From positions 70,477,392-70,541,391 of the forward strand of contig NC_030684.2 of the NCBI RefSeq assembly GCF_000004195.4: a stretch of DNA of 64,000 nt, read 5' to 3'. This DNA is from Xenopus tropicalis. Taxonomy: Eukaryota; Chordata; Amphibia; Anura; Pipidae. This document shows positions 11,712 to 26,700 of this stretch, one piece after another. Made by a program: the position numbers and the translations under genes. How positions within the stretch are numbered: the first letter of the stretch is position 1; every line of letters starts with the position of its first letter. Under the pieces are notes generated by a model. That model saw nothing but the letters and a program-made list of their open reading frames with translations, made no database searches and was not told where the DNA came from.

Positions 11712-14700
11712 GTGAGTGCACAGAGCTCTCTTTTAATATACATTTGTGATTCTCCCACGCTGTCTTGCTCCACAGCATGGAAATCAGTGGTCTCTATAGG
11801 TTGCATTGCACTATACCTAATTTATAAAAACAAATTTGAGCCTGGTAGCTCTATCTCTGTAGGGAGAAATAAGGGAAGGGCCTGGCACCTCGAGTTCCAA
11901 ACGAGGAGCAGAGAAAAGGCAGAATCTGTCATCTCAGTATGGGGGAGGGGATATAAGAAGGGCCTAGGACATCTAGAAATACCTGGGGAAATTAGAATAA
12001 TGCAGACCCTCACAACATCCCCTATAAAGGAATACAGTGCACAAATCACAGACTTGCACCTCTTGGACTTTATGGAGCACATAAGATAGCCCTCAAACCT
12101 CTATTAATGTAGAGGGATGAGAAATATAAAGCAGAGCATAACATCTATAGTACTGTATGGTAATATGTAACCTTTAGCAATGTAGCTAAAAGGGAATTGT
12201 ATGTATATGGCAAAGCTGGGCAATTTCAGCACTGTAAGGTTAGATAAGAGATAAAGCAAAGCATTAGCTACTATAGGGCTGTAAAACGGTGAAAGATACG
12301 GAAAAAGTCTGTAACAAATATTGCTGTAAGGTGAGGGGAAACGCAAGGCAAATCTGGGCACACAAGTGCTTTACAGTACGGGAAGACCAAAGTGAGATTG
12401 TTGCATCTGGCACCTGCTGTTTATGGTGAGGATAGAGATACGGCACAGCCTGGCTCACCCAATGTCTTAATGTGAGGCTAGACTAGGCTGAGTTTCTTAC
12501 CTCTAGTGCTACAACATTATAGAAAAGATAAGGCAGAAGTAAGGTGAAAGGAAGATTAAGACAGAGCTGATATCCATGCCATCAGTACTGAAAGGCAAAG
12601 GAGGCAAAATGCAGAATGGATCCTATAATGTTGTAAAAGTGATGAGAGATTTAAGAGAGAGCCTAGAAAATTACACTTGCACCGCTGTAACGTGAAGGGA
12701 AAGATAAGACAGAGGGTGGTGTTTGTATTGCTCTATGGTGAAGGTACAGAAAAGGCACTTGGATTTCAGTAAGGTAAAGGCAGATATAAGCCACCAACAG
12801 AACGGTGATAGATAAGGCAGAGCAGGCTCAGACTGTGATATAAAATAGGCCCTGGCATTTCAAGTACACAGAGGCCCCAAAACAGCCCCTCCACAGGCCC
12901 ACTAAATAGTAACAATTGATGGCATCTTATAGCAGCCCATCTGGCATTTGCCAGAATCCACAGATTGCCAACTGGGGCCTGAGGCTGATCCTGACACCCT
13001 CAGGTGCTTTATGTTGGGGGTTGGGGGAAATAGGGCAGAACATGGCATCTGTGTTGCTGTCAGATGATTTTCAGAATAAATCTTGAACATGCAACCTGCT
13101 GCAGGTTTAAGGAGATGATCTAGCCATCACTAATCTAAAATTTACCTGTATGTATGTATGTATTAATGTATAACTTTATTTATAAAGCGCCACAAGGGTA
13201 CGCAGCGCTGTACAATCTTACAATATACAAAATTACACACAGGGGGACAAGTGTTATAATAAATACAATAAATAAGTATAAATACACAGTATTTGAGACA
13301 TAAGTATATGAGACACAGTAGGAAGGAGGTCCCTGCCACGTAGAGCTTACAGACTACCTAGCTTGTCTCCACTGTCCCTCAACATATATTTTGTTTAGGA
13401 AAGTTGCTTATCGAATAACCAGAAATGTCGCTCAACCTGAAAATTAAAGAAACGGTAACCATATAAAACTTTGAGAATGGGTAAAAAACACAGGCTGTCA
13501 CAGAAGTGGTACACTATGGCATTAGCTTATATTAAACATGCAGGCAAGGAAACAACTCACTGACTCTTGTTGGTGGCCCTGAGACGATTTTTGACCTTTC
13601 TTATAATTGGTATCAAAATTAATCTACACCTACATCATGCCACCCATGCCAACAACTATTATATCAGGGTAGCACCAATGCTTCACTCTAGAAACCCTCT
13701 ATCCAAATCCATACCCCAGCCAACTCAGTGTGCATTTGTACTGGTATACTGGTATATATTTTTTTGCACTAAAAAAACTAGAATTTGAGTTATGTTTCAA
13801 AAACTCGAATGTCTGGTATTTATTAAGTGCAAAAAAACACAAAAACTTGAATGTAAAAATTTGCCATCTAAAAGCTTGCAAGTTTCTATAGATGTCGATA
13901 AGAGTTGTCCTTGGCAAAGTCAAACCATATTTTCATTTTGAAATATTCGATTTTTATTCGAGGTTGTAAACTCGAAATTTGAGGTATTCCAGTTTTTTTA
14001 ATTGCAGTTTGAGTTTACCACATTAATAAGTAAATGAGCATTCTATATGCAAGTATGTGAATATTGATAAGTAAGCCCTTAAAGGTTATTTACATACTAT
14101 AAAAAAATACAGTGTACAAAAAAGAACTCAATCATCCATTTGACACTGTGTTGTGTCTGTGAAAAATGGCCGCAGTCCTTTGCACTCTATTCCTGTGCCC
14201 AGCTTCTTCAATAAAGCTCTGCCTGCATTAATGAGTGCGCCATCCAAAAGGGGCAGGCGAGGAAGGTGCCAAATCCTAAACAAAATGTTCAATTTAAAGA
14301 TACAACATACCCCTGTCTTTCCTGTACGTTGCCTAAGTGCGCAATATACATTTTGCAGTCAGTCTCCATACTGTGTATTCTGTATTGATATGGATGCAGC
14401 CATAATGAAGACAATATAAATTGCACACAATCAAAAATTGGTCCATTTGCCGTAACTGACCTTGGTTGCTCCAAAATCTATGCATCAGCTTTTAATATAT
14501 AACAAAAATCTATGCTGCTCAGTTTGAAACTCTTTCTTGCAAGGTACCCTATAAGGCTGCCATTATTTATTAATCATCAGATATTTCAAAATATTCTTCA
14601 GTGTAATTATTCTTTCAGTAAGGTCATGAGTAAGAACCTCTCACGAGCTTGCATGAACAGCTTCACGCCTCTGAAAAACATCACCTCACTTTAACAAATT

Positions 14701-17700
14701 TCCTTCAGTTCTTAACAGAATCTGCTTGTATAAAAATAGATGGGGAGCATAGTCAGTAAGCACATTCTGAATCTGGTAATTATTTTTGCTTATTATCATT
14801 ATAGTTTCACAAATCTAAACTAAACTGGCATTATGTCCATGGTGAAAACATAATTGGTAATCTACCAAAACTGCCCCCCTATATTAAAACTGCTTTGTTA
14901 AGTAAACCAACAATTTAGTTCCACTCACAGAAGCCCTGCATGTACTCCACAGATGATGGCCTCTCAGGTCCCAGTGCGATGGACACAGATGATCGGATCT
15001 CCAACTTGGAACAGCGGCTTCAGCTCCAGGAGGATGAGATGCAAGTTCTGAGAGCTGCACTAAGTGATGCTCTGCGAAGACTGCGGATTTGTGAAGAGAG
15101 AGGAGACGCTATACGTGGTAGACAGAGTGAGCAATTTGTTGAACGTAAGATAATGGCAACCAGATTTAAAAATGTATCTTCGAAAAACCAACAAAATAGT
15201 GGAGTAAGATTTCTGTGCAGAAACATTTCTATGTGCAATGGCGGTATAAGCCATTCAAAACAATTGAGTAATTTAGATTCTTCTTATCTATGTACAGACA
15301 GAGCATTAAAACAGAGTGGCGAGCCTATATTGTAAATAAAAGGGTTTGGGGTTGACTGTAGAATGACGGTAATGAATAATGCCAGGCCAAATTTAAAGGA
15401 GAAGGAAATGTAAAAACTAAATACCGGTAAGCTTTATCAGAAAGGTCTATGTAAATACAGCCACACCATAAGCACTCGCAGTAATGCTGCTCTGAGTCCT
15501 CTATCAAAAGAAATACAGGGTTTCTTGTCTCCTTTTTTGTAAACTTGTTCTTGGGTATCTGACTTCCTATCTCAGAAAAATCCTTCAGTCCCTGGGCCAG
15601 AGTCTGCTGCAGTTCTCTTCTCTCTCCCTTCTCCTGCTCCCCCCCCCACCATAAGAATTCATAAAACTCACTCCCCCCACCCTTAGGAATGTGTGATCTG
15701 AGCTATAACAGCTAAGCTACAAGTAGGAAGCTATGAAGACCAAGCTAAAATGGCAACTGCAAACAGAGAAAGCTTCTAGGGCTCTTTACTCAGGTATGAT
15801 AAAGCTTTCTGTAGACTAAATATAGTGTTCTAGGTGGCACTAATGTGGCAAATCTATTGGCAGTAAAATGCCAAAATGACTTTCCTTCTCCTTTAAGGTT
15901 GTTTAAAAAATCTAAAACTAGGTCATGTCGCTGTATATTGAAATATATGTATATATAGGTCATTGTGTATATATTTTAGGTGTCCATATAGTGAAACCAC
16001 CTCCTCGCTCTGCACAAAATGGTACAGCCCCACGAAGAAGAACTGGCCTTTCCACCTCTCCATCCTCTCCTAAAATGGGGGGGACCCCAGTCTTCGTAAA
16101 GAGGTAACAACCAAGTTATCCAAGTTTACTTTATTACTCTCATTTCCCTTCTTTGCTCTGTTTGACTGTGTGTGCTCACTGTGTGTTTTTCAGCGTCCGG
16201 CGCTCTCTCTCACCTGAACGCATGTCATTTCTAAAGAGAGATATCTCGGACACCAGAAGCAGAGTACTTGCAACCTGCAGTGGAAGAAGAGATGGGTGAG
16301 AGAGTGGAAGTGGGTAGAGTGGTGGACAGCAAGAGGGTGAGAGAAAGAGGCAAGAGCAAGAGGGAAAGTGTGTAAAATAATGAGACAATAAGGTGAAACA
16401 AGCAGAAATAACTCACATTGCCATACCTAGTAATAATTAAGAACTTTTGTTTGCCTACTCATGTGCCTTGCCTTATCTTATAACCAGTATAACCCGGAAC
16501 GAAATGTTGCGAACTCTAGTTTCACTTTTAGTATCTTTTACATTACAGAGTAAAGATACAAGTGTGCTAGTCACACAAATAGGATTTGATATTTATCAAA
16601 GGGTGAAAATAAAGTTCTGGCGAACCATGGCTGAGATTTTCAAACACTGATATATATGTGTGTGCGTGTGTGTGTGTATGTGTCTATTGGTCTTAGTTTA
16701 GAACAGAAATATACAGTAGTGTTTTGCTGCTGCAGTTAATTAGCACATTACTGATCCCCAAGGTCCACAATATAACAACAACTTGTTATAGCCTGGGAGA
16801 CTCCATTACCTAATATGCAAGGAAGTATCATGCAAATTGGCCACCCTTCCTGTAAAAAAAATCCAGGCCTATGTGGACTGTTTTTAAAAACAAAAAAAAA
16901 AATATATATATATATAGTAACTAATGCAAGTGGTAATTGAAGTAGAGAGAGAAGACATTTCTTATAGCACTAGATAAAAACCCTGCTCATTGGCCAGAAA
17001 ATTACAAAAAGTTCACATTTATTTTCCAGCAATTCTGCAGGTTTTTTTTTATACTGTTTGAATAAATAATTTTTTAGAAATGACAGGTCCCTGCTTTCAA
17101 TTAGCTGAAAGAAATCAAATCATTGCTATGATATATATATTTTCTTTTAGTGACAAAACCCTGAGTATCCTGTGGTTCCCTCTTTTAGTGGATCTACACC
17201 CTGGTTAACGTTCCAACATTAAATAATAAGGCCCTGTCATATAATAGCATATCACCTATCCCTGCCCTTCCAGGAATATCCGGGGTGCAAATAATAATTC
17301 AATCTAGACCTTACCCCAGCACTCTGGCTTTCCTGCTCCTTTTACTGAACAAGTTTACAAGTATATGGAAAAACTTGTGTACTGGTCACCATGTGATGGT
17401 GCCAGGTATATCTAGAATAGCCAAAAAAATGTCACCTCAAATCTTATCTTAATTGGCCTTCAGGCTAGGCCTCCATGCACTGCTTCCCCCCACCCCCTTA
17501 CTTGGAGAACCAGACCTACAATTTAGAAACTTATGTGCTACATGAAGCCACAGCCATGCCTATGTAAATGGAGTGAGAGAGATCCACATACAGACATAAT
17601 TTCATCACAGGTAGTCTCCTACCCCACCCTGTCATGCTGACACAATTATGCAGACAAAATTGAGCTGAAGACTTGTAGCTCCCCCTGCTGGTAAACATTG

Positions 17701-20700
17701 TTTTACCAAGAAACAAGGCATTTATATAGATTGAAAATTGATAGCAGACAAAGTAATGCAAGGAAATAAAAGTATACATACAAAATAGATTTAGTAAGAA
17801 ACAAGCAATGAATCACCAACAAATATAACAAAAATACAAAGCAGGAAGATTAGGATGGAGTTGAGCTCAGATCAAATGCAGAGTAATCAATCTCATGTTA
17901 GTAACGCAAATCTTTCATTTGACTGTTTTCAAAAGGTAGTGAATGAAAACAAACAAAAAGGCTTTTGTATGGATTTATATATAATGTATAATGTACTGTT
18001 ATGCTGCACTCATAAAAAAAAAAAGCTTTTAAAAAAGCTATTACGTAACCTTTTCATAGTTGCATTAGGGTTGTAGAGTATTATTATACAAAAAAGAACT
18101 ATAAAGTTCAACCTCTTAAAAGAAAGGAACACACAAACCTTGTTTGTGTAGCAAATATACAAGTATGTGCAAAAACCACCACTTATCGTTTTGTAATTAT
18201 TGATGAACACTGCTGAGCATTACAAGAAGCGAAAAGGGTTAAATGTAAATAAAATTTGTTCACTTTATGATGTTGATGTCCCTTTATATGTTTACCGGCT
18301 CAGGACAGGAATGGGAGAATTTGCTCATTTACCTGCAGCGTGCGATAATATTAGTGACATAGTGACCCCCCTGTGCCATAATAAAGACATGGGATACCAG
18401 GGAACATAAAGCCTTACCTATATTGTGGTTCTATGCCAATTACAGCAATATGAGGGCATTGCCAGTTTACCTGCAGTTTAAGTCAATTACAGTGATAGGT
18501 TTGCCAGAAATTTTTTTTTAAAATTAATTGCAGTCATCAGCTGTAACACTGGCAGAGGGTTCCAGGGCCCCCCAAAACTTTAGCTTATGTATGCGTAGTG
18601 CAACACCAGGGGTGCCATGGAAGCTGCATGGTTACTAGCTGTGTGATAAAGTAACAGTGTCAAATGGCAAAGCGAATCCTGCCCATTTATCTGCTGTAAC
18701 TTTGAGAAAATATTCTTTTCACTTTGTATCAACCTAAAGCTTAGTGTCCTGCCACAAGGAAGTTACTTTTCCCTTCCCACTAATGGGTGTGACAGCTATG
18801 CAGCGTGAGAGGGAGGGGGGGAGTTTGTCTGGCTAATGTAGGAAGTTGTGTCTGATTGGTCAGATGCAAAGAGAAGCAAAATGAAGAAGACATCAAGGTA
18901 TGCTCTGTGTGTGTATATAGTACATAAACATAGCTTTATATGTATATTAGTAAAGTGTGATCTATAAATAATATGCAGTTTGTAGTTAGTATGTTGTATG
19001 TATTCAAAGTATGTCTGCATATGATAAAGACAATAATATTTCTAAATAATGCATGTCTGTATACTGCATTGAACAGACTTTTGTGTATAGAAAATATATA
19101 TTTTTAATGCAAGCACAGTAAAGTTTTGTTGCTTTTTGTTTCCACAGTAAGAGCAAGCAAGTTGTTTTCTATCCAGGTACGTAGCCTAATTTGTATAAAT
19201 GCTGCATGTTTCTCTTAGGTGGGTGGTACTGGTGCTACAATAAATACTCTGTGCTTAATAAGGTAGCCATACTCAGAATTCAACTGAAACATTGTGTGAA
19301 AAGCCAGAGTAATTTGGTTTTTTGACGTGCACAGTCATTCAGCAGCACACCATGTGGGTGTGTAAATATATTATAAATCACGCATATGAAGTCCTGCCCA
19401 TCTCTTTGAAATAACGTGCCTAAAGCTTGCAGCTTTCTTAACCCTTTCAGGAAGCAGCCTAATTATTGTGCATACTAACATTCTACTTCACCACAGATAG
19501 TTCTTTAGAGCTGTGCCATTCACTCTACTGGTTGAGCTGAGCACAAATAAAAATAATAAAACACTAAAAGTTACCTTATGTTTGTAGCATAGATTGCAGT
19601 ACAACCCTGAGGAGGCACTGCCATGCATATAATACATTGATTGCTATCCTCAGCTCCTGACATGCAAATGACCAGGATATCCTCTTCTGAGCTCAGGTGA
19701 ATCAGTCAGAAACACTGGGGAAACAAACGGCAAGTGACTGATTCTGTCCCATCCACCTGTGCTACTGCCTCAATCACCTGAGCCTCCCTGAGAATACACA
19801 GTGCTAAAGGGCATCATGCAACCTGATCAGATTCCCTTTCAAATGGAAATGTAATGTAAATTCAAATTCATGTGGTTGCATGGAAATCAGTTTATATCAA
19901 GTAGTCATTAGATTTCATAGAGTTAAATGCAAATGGCATATTTGGGGTGATTTGACAGATCAGACTGCTATAGCATTGCTTTGCAGCAAAGTGATCCACC
20001 TGGCAGGAATAACACATTGCAATCTGAGTTGCCAGATCTAAATTACTACAAAATGCAGATGTGCATAAGGCTTAAAGCAACAGTAACACCAAAAAAATAA
20101 AGTGTTTTAAAGTAATTAAAATATAATGTTGTCCTGCACTGGTACTACTTGTGCCTTTGCTTGTGAAACTTTACTATAGTTTAATTTATATAAGCAAGTT
20201 GCTGTGTAGCCATGGGGAGGCAGCCATTCAAGCAGGAAAAAGAAGAAAAGGCAGATAGCAGATAAACTCTGCTATCACACCAGTTTTACCAATGCAGGGC
20301 AACAGTACATTATATTGCCATTCCTTTAAAATACTTTCATTTTTAGATTGTACAATTCCTTTAAGTTAATTTCACCAGAACCATGTTAAATATTTGTCTA
20401 TGCAACTGTCTGAGTTACTGGAGTTTCACGAGAATTGGAACAAAATTGGGATGATTAATAGCTTTTATGTCTGAATTATTTCGCTCTTAATGTGACTACA
20501 GTCAGTTGTGCAACAGAAGACCCTGGATAAATCATATTTTGACAGTGTATCCTGCCTATAGAGAAGTTACTGTCTTGTGGCACAAACTTCCTCTTTACTT
20601 TAAATATACAATAACTGCTAGTATCAGGAGTGGAAGTATGATATCTGCCCCAGACAAATGTGTGTAGCCTAACAGCAAAAAACCCTAAATTACCTGTAAC

Positions 20701-23700
20701 TGACAAAATGGATCAAGGTGAGGGCAGGGCTTCTCCTGCCATGGGGCAAGGTGAGAAAAAGCCACCTCTGGTAACTTTAAGAGCCGAATTTCCTAAAATG
20801 GAAATTTGGCTCTCTGCACTAGCAATGTAGCCCCCCAGAACAGCTCCGACACTGAAGAGGTGGGGTGGCACTACACTGTAAGCCTAAGCAGCTATCGTGG
20901 TTTCCATTCTATTCCATTCCATATTCCATTCAAATATACAGAACTACAAAAGTATATATTAGCAACAGGAGAATTAACCCAGTGTTTCACTCTTGCATCT
21001 GTTATCAAGGGAAACTCTGGCACTCTGGAAAATCATGGCCACCCCTATTGACTAAGCTAACTTCTTTAACTTATAAACATTCCATTAATTAACAGGGCAT
21101 TTTGCACAAGTACCCAGTTTGTCCTATGGCAGTGCATGGATGCCTTTTTGTAGTGGTTGGGCCTAGAGCAGTGATCCCCAACCAGTGGTTCGTGAGCAAC
21201 CTGTTGCTCACCAACCCCTTGGATGTTACACCCAAAGTAGGTGTTAATTTTTGAATTTCTGGTTTGGAGGCAAGCTTTAGTTGCATAAAACCCAGTGTAA
21301 AGCCAAACAAAGTCCTTCTATAGGACTACCAAATAGCCAATCATAGCTTTTATTTGCACTCCGCATGGAACTTTTTCCATGCTTGTGTTGCTCTCCAACA
21401 TTTTTTCCATTTGAATGTGGCTCATGGGTATAAAAGGTTGGGGATCCCTGGCCTAGAGCAAATAATCTATCAATTCACATTATTGCCAGCAGGAAGACAT
21501 TTTGGGGAGATAAGTCGCTTGCAGCCTAGACTTAAACCACAGGTGACTAATCTTCTCATGTGCCCCTGCCCTAATGCAGCTGCTTGGCTACTGGATTGTT
21601 TGGCAAATAAGCCATAAAACTGTTGCTCTCTGAAGCTTTGGTTTCTCATTAGCTTGCAGTGGGGGTACTCATGAATTAAGGTGCACAGTTTTATACTGCA
21701 AATGGATGCTGTTCTTAGTGTGTAAACTTTCAACCCCATCACTTTAAATGTGAATGCATATGAAATTTAGATACTGTTTTCTTGATGAGTACTTGCAGAG
21801 AAGTAGACAGTACTGGATTCTAAGCAGCTATGAAGCATGTATTGGTAAAGGCGCAGGAGGCCAATAGTAATGCTGGAATGTGATGTGCTTGCGGTCATAC
21901 TTTTCATGCTCAGTGTGTTAATGTTTTTTTCCCCCAGAGGAGGGAGTCGTAAAGCTGTACCTCCGTGGCCGTTCTGTACCCCTTTATGTTCCTGACTCAC
22001 TGGTTGCCTCATACAGCCTGGATGCAAAGGGCGAGCTACCAACAAGAGAGCTGCAACTAGAATGGGTGTATCCTGACCAGTGCCTGAATTAGCCATAAGT
22101 TTTCAAGAACATTGCTAATTACATTTTGTGTTCAGGAATTAACACTTACATACAAAAACTGTATACTGTGCGCAGTAAAGCAGGAGCTGCAAGCTTACAG
22201 TTCACTCAGAAGTGATGAATGTCTAGTGATCATACAACAAAAAAAGGAATATAGTGTAATATTTTAAATATTCAGTCTTAAAGCTCCCCCCCCCCGGTCA
22301 AGTCTGCCCAACCTGTTTTCACCTCCTGGCTTTCTGAGCGGTTCAAAGTAATCTTACTTTTAAGTCAGTTCCACCTTAAAAGTACCTCTACAATTTTTTC
22401 TTGATGTCTCATTACATATCCCACATGTAGTTTACACAATACCTTTACCCTTTATCCTTCTGGCTCAATAGTTTGCATCTCATGGGCCCAAATTTCTCAG
22501 TTTTTCTGAGAATGTAATAGATTCTTAAATGTAATAGAATGTCTTAGTAAAGAAGAGGTTATTCCAAGCCACATAAAATCATGCCACTTTTAAGCAGGTA
22601 TTAAAAATGCACAATGCTCACTTATATCTGGAACATTATTAAATTGTAAAATGAGAATTTTATTTGTATTCCATTTACATCTACATTGATACCTAACCAC
22701 ACCATTTTTAACCATCATGTCCTTGACATGAAACCTGCAGATATGGGTATCGGGGCCGGGACTGCCGCAGTAATCTATTTGTCTTGCCATCAGGGGAGTT
22801 ACTGTATTTCACAGCAGCTGTGTGCGTCCTGTATGACCCTGCAGCTGGCACCCAGCGCCACTATCGGGGCCACACCGATGACATTAAAAGGTTTGCCTGA
22901 TATATAATTTAGGGTGTAAAAAGGTGTCATTGTGTTGTTGAGTCACCTCATTGATTAGAAATGTTCCTTTGGGTGTAATGTTGGAGGCAAATTCGTTTGG
23001 ATGAATTGTGTTAAATATATTTTTTCTTCCCACTTTTCACAGTCTGGCTGTCCACCCAGATTCTGTGACTATCGCCAGTGGGCAAGTGGCCGGAAATTCA
23101 CAGGATGGCAAGGTCAGAGTCAGAGCCCTTGACCTGTTTTATTTAGTGTTACCTTTATATAGCAATACATATTGAATGGCACTGTACTAGCAGCTACTTT
23201 TAGCATTTCTGCAGTATTACAGTGAACATCAGAAATTTTAGTACTCTATCTACCCCTAGGCTTTGCCACCTCATGTCCGGATATGGCACTCTGTCAGTCT
23301 TTGTACTCTTCATGTTATTGGAGTTGGAAGCTTTGAGAGAGCAGTAACCTGTTTGTCTTTCTCCAAGACTGTAAGTGACACTATTCTTAAATCAAATGGA
23401 AATTTGTAAATGTTAGCCAATTCTCATGTTTCCATTCATTATTTGAACTTTACATATTATCCCCAAGGATGGCGGGAGCCTTTTGTGTGCCTGTGATGAA
23501 TCTGGTGATCATGTCCTCTCTGTATGGCAGTGGCAGCGAGAGAATAAAATCACAGAGGTGAAGGTAAGGCATTGTGTGATCAAGTCACATGGACAACAGC
23601 TACACTGGCCCAATATTTGCCTATCTATAAGCCAAATATGTGATGACATTCCAGTTGGATTTTGCACAAATGTCATCAGAATTTAATTGGAAAGGTTATC

Positions 23701-26700
23701 AGTTTGGCAAGCTGCATATGTTTGTGGTCATTAGGCTATCTCAGTCCCCTGTCTGTTCACTTTGGATCTATACTTTTATTAGCCAGTTTAACCATAAGGT
23801 TTTTTCCAGTTTTACCGAAGACTCACTCATTTAATTGTAGGTTTAAATAGGCAAATCTGTTTTATGTAATTTACTATATTTAGGGTTATTTTAAATAATT
23901 GAAATATGTATATACCTGCTGTATTTCCCTCTCCCTACAGTGTTCAACAGAACCAGTTCTGGCAACAATTTTCCACCCCACTGAGCCAAATCTGATCATC
24001 ACATGTGGGAAATCCCAGCTGTATTACTGGAGCCTTGAAGGGACCACAGGAGGAGGAACTACAAGTGGAGGAGCAACTTTAAGCAAGAGGCAGGGAGTGT
24101 TTGAGGTAAAAAGACCACTGAGAAATAGGTAACAGGAGATTTTAATAACAAAAGAGCGGTGTTATCATAGAACATTGCCTCCGAGAAATGCATTACCAGT
24201 AGATTTTGCAGTATATCTACTAACGAACAGGAAGAAAGAAAACCAACATTGTAATTCCTCGTGTGGGGAAACCATATTATTGAAGTGTATTTGTAGACAA
24301 CACAGACCAAATTCAGAAATTAATTAAATGTCAATTGGATTAAGTGCATGTGGGATATAGCAGCAGGTATAGGATGTAATGACAGCATGAAAGGAACATC
24401 CAGACACGTAAATAGGGTCTGGGGCACAGTCATAGGGAACAGTTTTATTACAACCACTTATATCAGACCAAGAGGCTTTGGATAATTGCAGTTATAACAT
24501 GAAGAGATTAGACATTACAGGTTATATTTTACCTTCACAGAAACATGAAAAGCCCCGTTTTGTCCTTTGTGTGGCATTTGCTGAAAATGGAGATGTCGTC
24601 ACAGGAGACTCCAATGGGAATTTATATGTGTGGGGGAAAGGTTAGTAAACAAATTAGTCATTTATTAGTACACAAGTTAGAAATTTGCATGAAAATCACT
24701 TTAACATAACTATTACAACATACTCTGGTTTGCACTGTGAACATTAATTATATACTTGCATCTCTTTGCCCCCTCTTCTCCCTCTCAAACCACTTTTCAG
24801 GAAGTCACAGGATCTCCCATGCTGTCTCTAATGCTCATGATGGATCAATCTTTGCTCTCTGCGTATGCAGGGATGGGACACTCCTTTCAGGAGGAGGAAA
24901 GGACGGCAGAGTCATCTTATGGGGCAGAGACTATAAAAAAGTGCAAGAAACAAGAGTAAGATAGAAGGATAGGGTCAAATAGCTTTTAGTAGGATGAATG
25001 TTTGTACAAAACATAAACTGGAACTCTATCTTTTAGATCCCAGAATGCTTTGGGCCAGTTCGGACCATTGCAGAGGGTCGAGGAGGAGGCACCTTGTATG
25101 TGGGAACCACCAAGAATTGTGTGATGAGTGGCAATCTAGAAAGTGGCCTAAGCTGTTTAATACAGGTACTGAATTGGAATATGCCTTGTACATAGCATAT
25201 ATTTCTTTGTTCACTGCTTCCGCCCCCCCCCCCCCCCACTAAAAAAAGAGTCACTGCTTAGTGCTTGTGCTGATACTTTTTGTATGCCTGTCACACGTTT
25301 CCACATTTAATACTATGAGACCATCCCTTTTCAATTGGGCCTGTGGGGGCTGCTTGGGTCTCTTTGTATTTGAAATGCCAGTGCCTATTTTATATCAGTC
25401 CAGACATGAAAGGTTGTCTGTATCCTGCTGAAGGAAGGGTGCTCCAAAGAAATAGACACATGCAGTTTAAATAAATGAAATAACCCCGCCTCCCACCCTT
25501 TTGCATGTATAGTATATATGTGGCTCTTTATCTTTTAAATATAGTTGACAACTTGCCAATATTTGAATATAATTTCCAGGCACATATAATTCTGATAAGA
25601 ATGAGGTTGTGCCACAGGAAATAAAAAACAATGTGTACATTAACTGTTCTACTGCCCCTGTGCCAAGGGAATTCTTTGATGCTTTAAAATTCACAACGAT
25701 AGAATAAACACTTTAAAATTCGAACTGTCTTGAGTGTGATCAAACTCCTTATTTATATACTCCCATGTATATACTGTTAAAGCTGGGTTTCTGTGCTGCC
25801 TTCTCCCAGGGTCACACAGATGAGCTGTGGGGTCTCTGTACTCATCCAACCCTTGACCTCTTCCTGACTTGTGGCCATGATAAATTTGTCCACCTTTGGA
25901 ACAGCAAAGAACATCAGCCTGTTTGGAGTACCACCCTGGAGGTGAGGTTCCTTTATTGTGTGTTTACGACAAAACATTTCTACAGGGGACTTGAACTGTA
26001 GGGCAGATTAGGGCAGATTTTTTTTTTTAATGTCTATTCTTTAATAATAATTCTATAAATTTAAAAAATATGCCAGTATCACTTTAAGGCTGAGCTTTTA
26101 ATATTAAGTCTCAAGTTAAATAAGAAATTTTAACTGCAGTTTGTGATTTCTTTAAGTGCATAATGACTTGTATTGTTTAAAATTAATTACTAACGCCTTA
26201 CATCAGTTGAGTTGATCTGCCCATTGTTAGTAAACCAGCCAGTCTTTTTTGCAGTATAATATTACTCTTATTTAAATGGCGTTGACATGTTACTCAGCAC
26301 TTAATTAAAATACATTTCCTATAACATTAAAGGAGAACTAAAATCACTGGGGAGTGCCAAATGTTAGGCTTCCCCCAAAGGTAATAACAGCTTACTTCAT
26401 ACACTATGTCCGGTGTTTCTGTTAGCAGAAAACTGCCCTGGACTGGGGTATTTCTATAAAAGCTAATTGGCTATTGCTCTTCGGTCTTCTTTTCTCTGCA
26501 TGCAGGCAGGTGCAATAGAGTGAAACAGACAGCTTTTTGCATCTAAGAGCTTCACTCAACTGCACATGTGCCTGCCAAACCAGAAGAAGCTAAAGAAAAT
26601 GGTAAAGCAAAAATTTTTAGCAAACACTGGCCTGGGGTATTAAGTAAGCCTGAGGGCCAAACAATCAAATCTCATTGACAAGATGTAGGCCATTTGGGCC

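Noticed and set aside
11433..12089. 218-codon + strand frame overlapping eml2 exon 1
   Set aside because: It is in a different frame from the conserved [11 protein letters not shown] exon and runs through the donor into the purine-rich intron; length is explained by repeats and base composition.
14940..14952. ATG at 14940 as the main start of eml2
   Set aside because: The upstream exon at 11645 supplies the conserved N-terminus with the right phase, so 14940 lies in the intron just before the acceptor.
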